From assembly GCA_024509875.1 (NCBI GenBank), contig JAMPIV010004262.1:1-64000 (forward strand): a stretch of 64,000 nt of DNA. Reading direction: 5' to 3'. The notes beneath the pieces were generated by a model that saw only the letters and a list, made by a program, of their open reading frames with translations, was not told the origin of the DNA and made no database searches. The DNA comes from Oreohelix idahoensis (taxonomy: Eukaryota; Mollusca; Gastropoda; Stylommatophora; Oreohelicidae). The position numbers and the translations under genes are program-made. This document shows, in pieces, positions 62,901-64,000 of this stretch; positions within the stretch are counted from its first letter, which is position 1, and every line of letters starts with the position of its first letter.

Positions 62901-63172
62901 TAGTCAGCAACACAGACTCCTTTCGGCTTTCTCTGTGTTGCATCATACGCCTCCCCGCGAGAGGACCTTCCCCTGTCTTGGATGGCTGTGTTTTATTTTC
63001 TTTATTTGACTTGTCCATATTTGTTGAAGTTTTTTGTGGTTTAAATTTTTTTTACAGGATGGGGTAACCGGCCCCATGCCCAACCCTCCTTAGTCGCCTT
63101 CTACGACATGCTTGGCAGGGGACAGTGTTACTATTCTTTGCTCCCCTTTCGGGCCCCGGTAACACACGGGTG
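59938..63172 (-). mobile_element. Full-length RTE-like LINE, family A, with 12-bp target duplication
   Basis: The 3235-bp minus-strand LINE is bounded by AAAACAACAGAT at 59926-59937 and 63173-63184. Its 5' end (complement of CACACGGGTG at 63172) coincides with that of copy 1 at 10921, so it is not truncated. The 3' end reads as a short ATGAATGAAATGAA-type tail. A length near 3.3 kb, a single ORF and a simple-repeat tail fit the RTE clade. The 5' untranslated region is about 150 bp. Confidence 0.93.
59947..63018 (-). CDS. LINE endonuclease/reverse transcriptase, intact
   Basis: An uninterrupted 1023-codon frame encodes the LINE enzyme that nicks target DNA and primes reverse transcription there. 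The apurinic-type endonuclease covers residues ~48-300: FGTWNVRTL (~50), CETKW (~83), CYAPTND, ILMGDMNAKIG (~190) and ASDHHLLIAK (~288). A basic linker follows. The RT has YRGIMLLS (~596), QAGFRQNRSC (~632), DYEKAFDSVDRESLW (~667), GVRQGCLLSPFLF (~722) and LDFADDLALLS (~766). The C-terminal region has LLYGSETWRTT, NGCLRRIEGL, WRWIGHTLRK and GRGRPRSTWRRELE. The catalytic residues I can recognise are present and the length is standard for RTE, so this copy may be active. Start at the first Met; MMQH at codon 25 is an alternative. Confidence 0.93.
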   Translation of the reverse strand: MDKSNKENKTQPSKTGEGPLAGRRMMQHRESRKESVLLTNLLSSRRTSRFGTWNVRTLNEQGKVAQVAAEMREYKIEVLGMCETKWKGVDRKKLITGELVLSSGHEGESSHHSEGVALMLSKEAQKALIEWEAVGPRIITAIFKTAKKKIHVNVIQCYAPTNDKEESVKEAFYTKLQEIMDKVKRRDITILMGDMNAKIGTVNTGFEEVMGKHGLGVMNENGELFANFCASNQLAIGGSMFPHKRIHKATWISPDHRTENQIDHICIKKKFRSSLQDVKVYRGADVASDHHLLIAKVKMKLKRYATMQNYRQQFNVGQLRNQETRDKFAVTVSNKFQVLQQLEDVENTEDYWQQVKTVWKETCEEILGKRERQQKAWITTETINKIKDRKNKKAELNTSKTRSSKAKAQEVYTEANKEVKRSIKRDKRKYIEELAREAEDAAAKGNMRELYSSTKKLTGKYKQTSCLIKDKNGKLLSNIQEQMKRWTEYFGDLLNRPAPQNPPDIQPAEEELQINGERPTKEEIKKAIKLLRDGKASGPDSIPAEAIKADIDTATEMLYKLLGKVWEKEEIPAEWKEGYLVKLPKKGNLQECTNYRGIMLLSVPGKVLNRIILERLKESIDKKLRDEQAGFRQNRSCTDQIATLRIIVEQSLEWNSPLYIGFVDYEKAFDSVDRESLWKLMRHYGVPLKIINLIKKTYEDMTCRVLHEGQLTEPFGIRTGVRQGCLLSPFLFLLAIDWVMRSSTTHNRNGIQWTLTKQLDDLDFADDLALLSHNRNQMQDKLKTLDERSQQLGLKIHREKTKIMRINAGNENRVELEETPIQDVESYTYLGSNIDKVGGTDSDIKIRIQKARGAFIALGNIWRSREIGSNTKIRIFNSNVKSVLLYGSETWRTTKTTTKKLQTFINGCLRRIEGLKWYDKVTNVELMTRTGQVPVEQEMRRRRWRWIGHTLRKPVDSITRQSLFWNPQGKRGRGRPRSTWRRELETEVKMMRRTWKELEMMARDRRTWHVFVEGLCSFGSGGL

Positions 63173-63184
63173 AAAACAACAGAT

Positions 63185-63308
63185 GAACATTGATAAAAGA
63201 TTCCACCCCATTCTCACCCTGTCACACTAGACTTGATTTGTCGCCGTGACCAAGCCCGGTCACATCTAACTTGATTTGGTTCCGTTCCCGTCCACTCTCC
63301 CGGCCACA
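63185..63308 (+). repeat. Right LTR, second part (124 bp)
   Basis: Resumes the LTR immediately after the second LINE target duplication (GAACATTGATAAAAG) and ends CCGGCCACA. The 124 bp complete the 756-bp LTR. Confidence 0.92.
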
Positions 63309-63720
63309 ATTACCACTATTACTAACACTAGTATTACCACTATAACTACCACAAGCACTACTACTACTATCTCCATCACCACAACTGATATTACCACTAC
63401 GACTACTGTTACCTCCACCACCACTACTACTACTACCTCCACCACCATCACTACTGCTATTACTTCCGCCACCACCACCACCACTACTACTACCACTGCT
63501 ATCACCATTACTACTACCACTACTACCACCACTGCTACTACCACTACAACCACTAACACTAATAATACCCTACCGCCACAACTGCCTCGACCACTACTAC
63601 CTATTATCACTGTTAACCACGGCCACTACTACTTCTATCACTACTACTGCCACCAGTACTTCTATCACCACTACTACTACCGTCATTATTTTTATTACCA
63701 CTACAACTATTACCACATCC
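63309..63720. repeat. (ACC/ACT)n trinucleotide array
   Basis: About 410 bp of imperfect ACC, ACT and ATT triplets. The LTR element inserted at its left edge: a short similar piece (ACTATTATTACCACTAG) remains at 55521-55537. The Thr-rich plus frame and Val-rich minus frame are artefacts. Confidence 0.92.
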
Positions 63721-63729
63721 TATCCATAT

Positions 63730-63730
<1 letters not shown>

Positions 63731-63770
<40 letters not shown>
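63731..63770. repeat. (AG)n microsatellite
   Basis: Forty bases of AG dinucleotides with one A insertion near the end. The last 230 bases of the window beyond it hold nothing recognised. Confidence 0.95.
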
Positions 63771-63772
<2 letters not shown>

Positions 63773-64000
63773 TGAGTGAGAAACATAAACAAGAAGGCAG
63801 ACGCACACAGGTAAGGAACGACGCAGACAGATCACAAATCAATAAACAATTATATAGACACACATAAGCATACACATGTGACGTGGAAACGTAAATAGAT
63901 CCTAAAAAATCCGTCTACCTTGTTTCCTCATTAGTATTTACGTTTTGCAACGCATATTTTGAAGCCACGCCTAGTTTTCTGTTTACCTGTGCTGACAATT

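Larger units (their letters stand above)
55543..63308 (+). mobile_element. Non-autonomous LTR retrotransposon with nested LINE
   Basis: Two direct LTRs begin TGTGACAG and end GGCCACA and are flanked by ATTA at 55539-55542 and 63309-63312, a 4-bp target duplication. The left LTR is 756 bp. The right LTR is split by a LINE and its two parts sum to 756 bp. I count about 15 differences between them (~2%). The internal region (56299-59305) encodes a proline-rich protein and no protease, RT or integrase, so movement would need enzymes from another element. No standard tRNA primer site or polypurine tract is obvious. A short inverted pair (AAAGTGT/ACACTTT) lies just before the right LTR. Confidence 0.88.

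Noticed and set aside
63276..63779. Thr-rich plus-strand frame and Val-rich minus-strand frame
   Set aside because: Artefacts of the ACC/ACT triplet array.

Overview
This window looks like transposon-rich, AT-rich intergenic DNA from an animal, most likely an invertebrate. The basis is the mix of elements: RTE-type LINEs, a Penelope-like element, a Ty3-type retrotransposon with a Gmr1-like gene order, Tc1-type DNA transposons and tRNA-derived SINEs, plus many microsatellites and minisatellites. I see no bacterial gene organisation and no convincing complete host gene. A possible short exon lies at 50849-51115. The phylum cannot be fixed from the sequence alone.

Layout. 1-8436 is mostly unassigned, with a 20-bp minisatellite (574-773) and an extreme G/T-rich block (4371-5470). 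8437-10921 is a decayed RTE-like LINE on the minus strand (family A, copy 1). 13429-14238 is a broken Tc1 (DD34E) transposase. 14239-30939 is best read as one very large LTR retrotransposon (about 16.7 kb). It has near-identical 1.05-1.08 kb LTRs, a primer-binding-site candidate, gag, protease, integrase upstream of reverse transcriptase and RNase H (Gmr1-type order), then a 7.4-kb tandem array of about 16 copies of a ~470-500 bp tRNA-like unit, a polypurine tract and the 3' LTR. 31240-33293 is a third LINE (family C). 33835-37259 is a LINE (family B) split by a 2.7-kb insertion that holds an intact DD83E transposase and a tRNA-Arg-type SINE with an 11-bp target-site duplication.

38658-46545 holds Penelope-like pieces (a 339-bp copy with a 12-bp duplication, an 80-bp tail inserted in a LINE, and a decayed RT/GIY-YIG element) and two LINE remnants. 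46546-55495 is mostly unassigned, with one minisatellite motif recurring at three loci and a second family B LINE copy. 55543-63308 is a nested structure. A non-autonomous LTR element (756-bp LTRs, 4-bp target duplication) encodes only a 483-residue proline-rich protein of unknown function. Its right LTR is interrupted by a complete family A LINE with a 12-bp target duplication and an open 1023-codon endonuclease/reverse transcriptase gene. 63309-63770 is trinucleotide and dinucleotide repeat.

The genes act as mobile-element machinery rather than as a host pathway. The most interesting objects are the large LTR element carrying a Pol III-like tandem array between RNase H and its polypurine tract, and the pol-less LTR element with its own unfamiliar proline-rich gene. 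Several frameshifts and indel-dense patches look like unpolished long-read sequence, so some apparent pseudogenes may be intact in the real genome.
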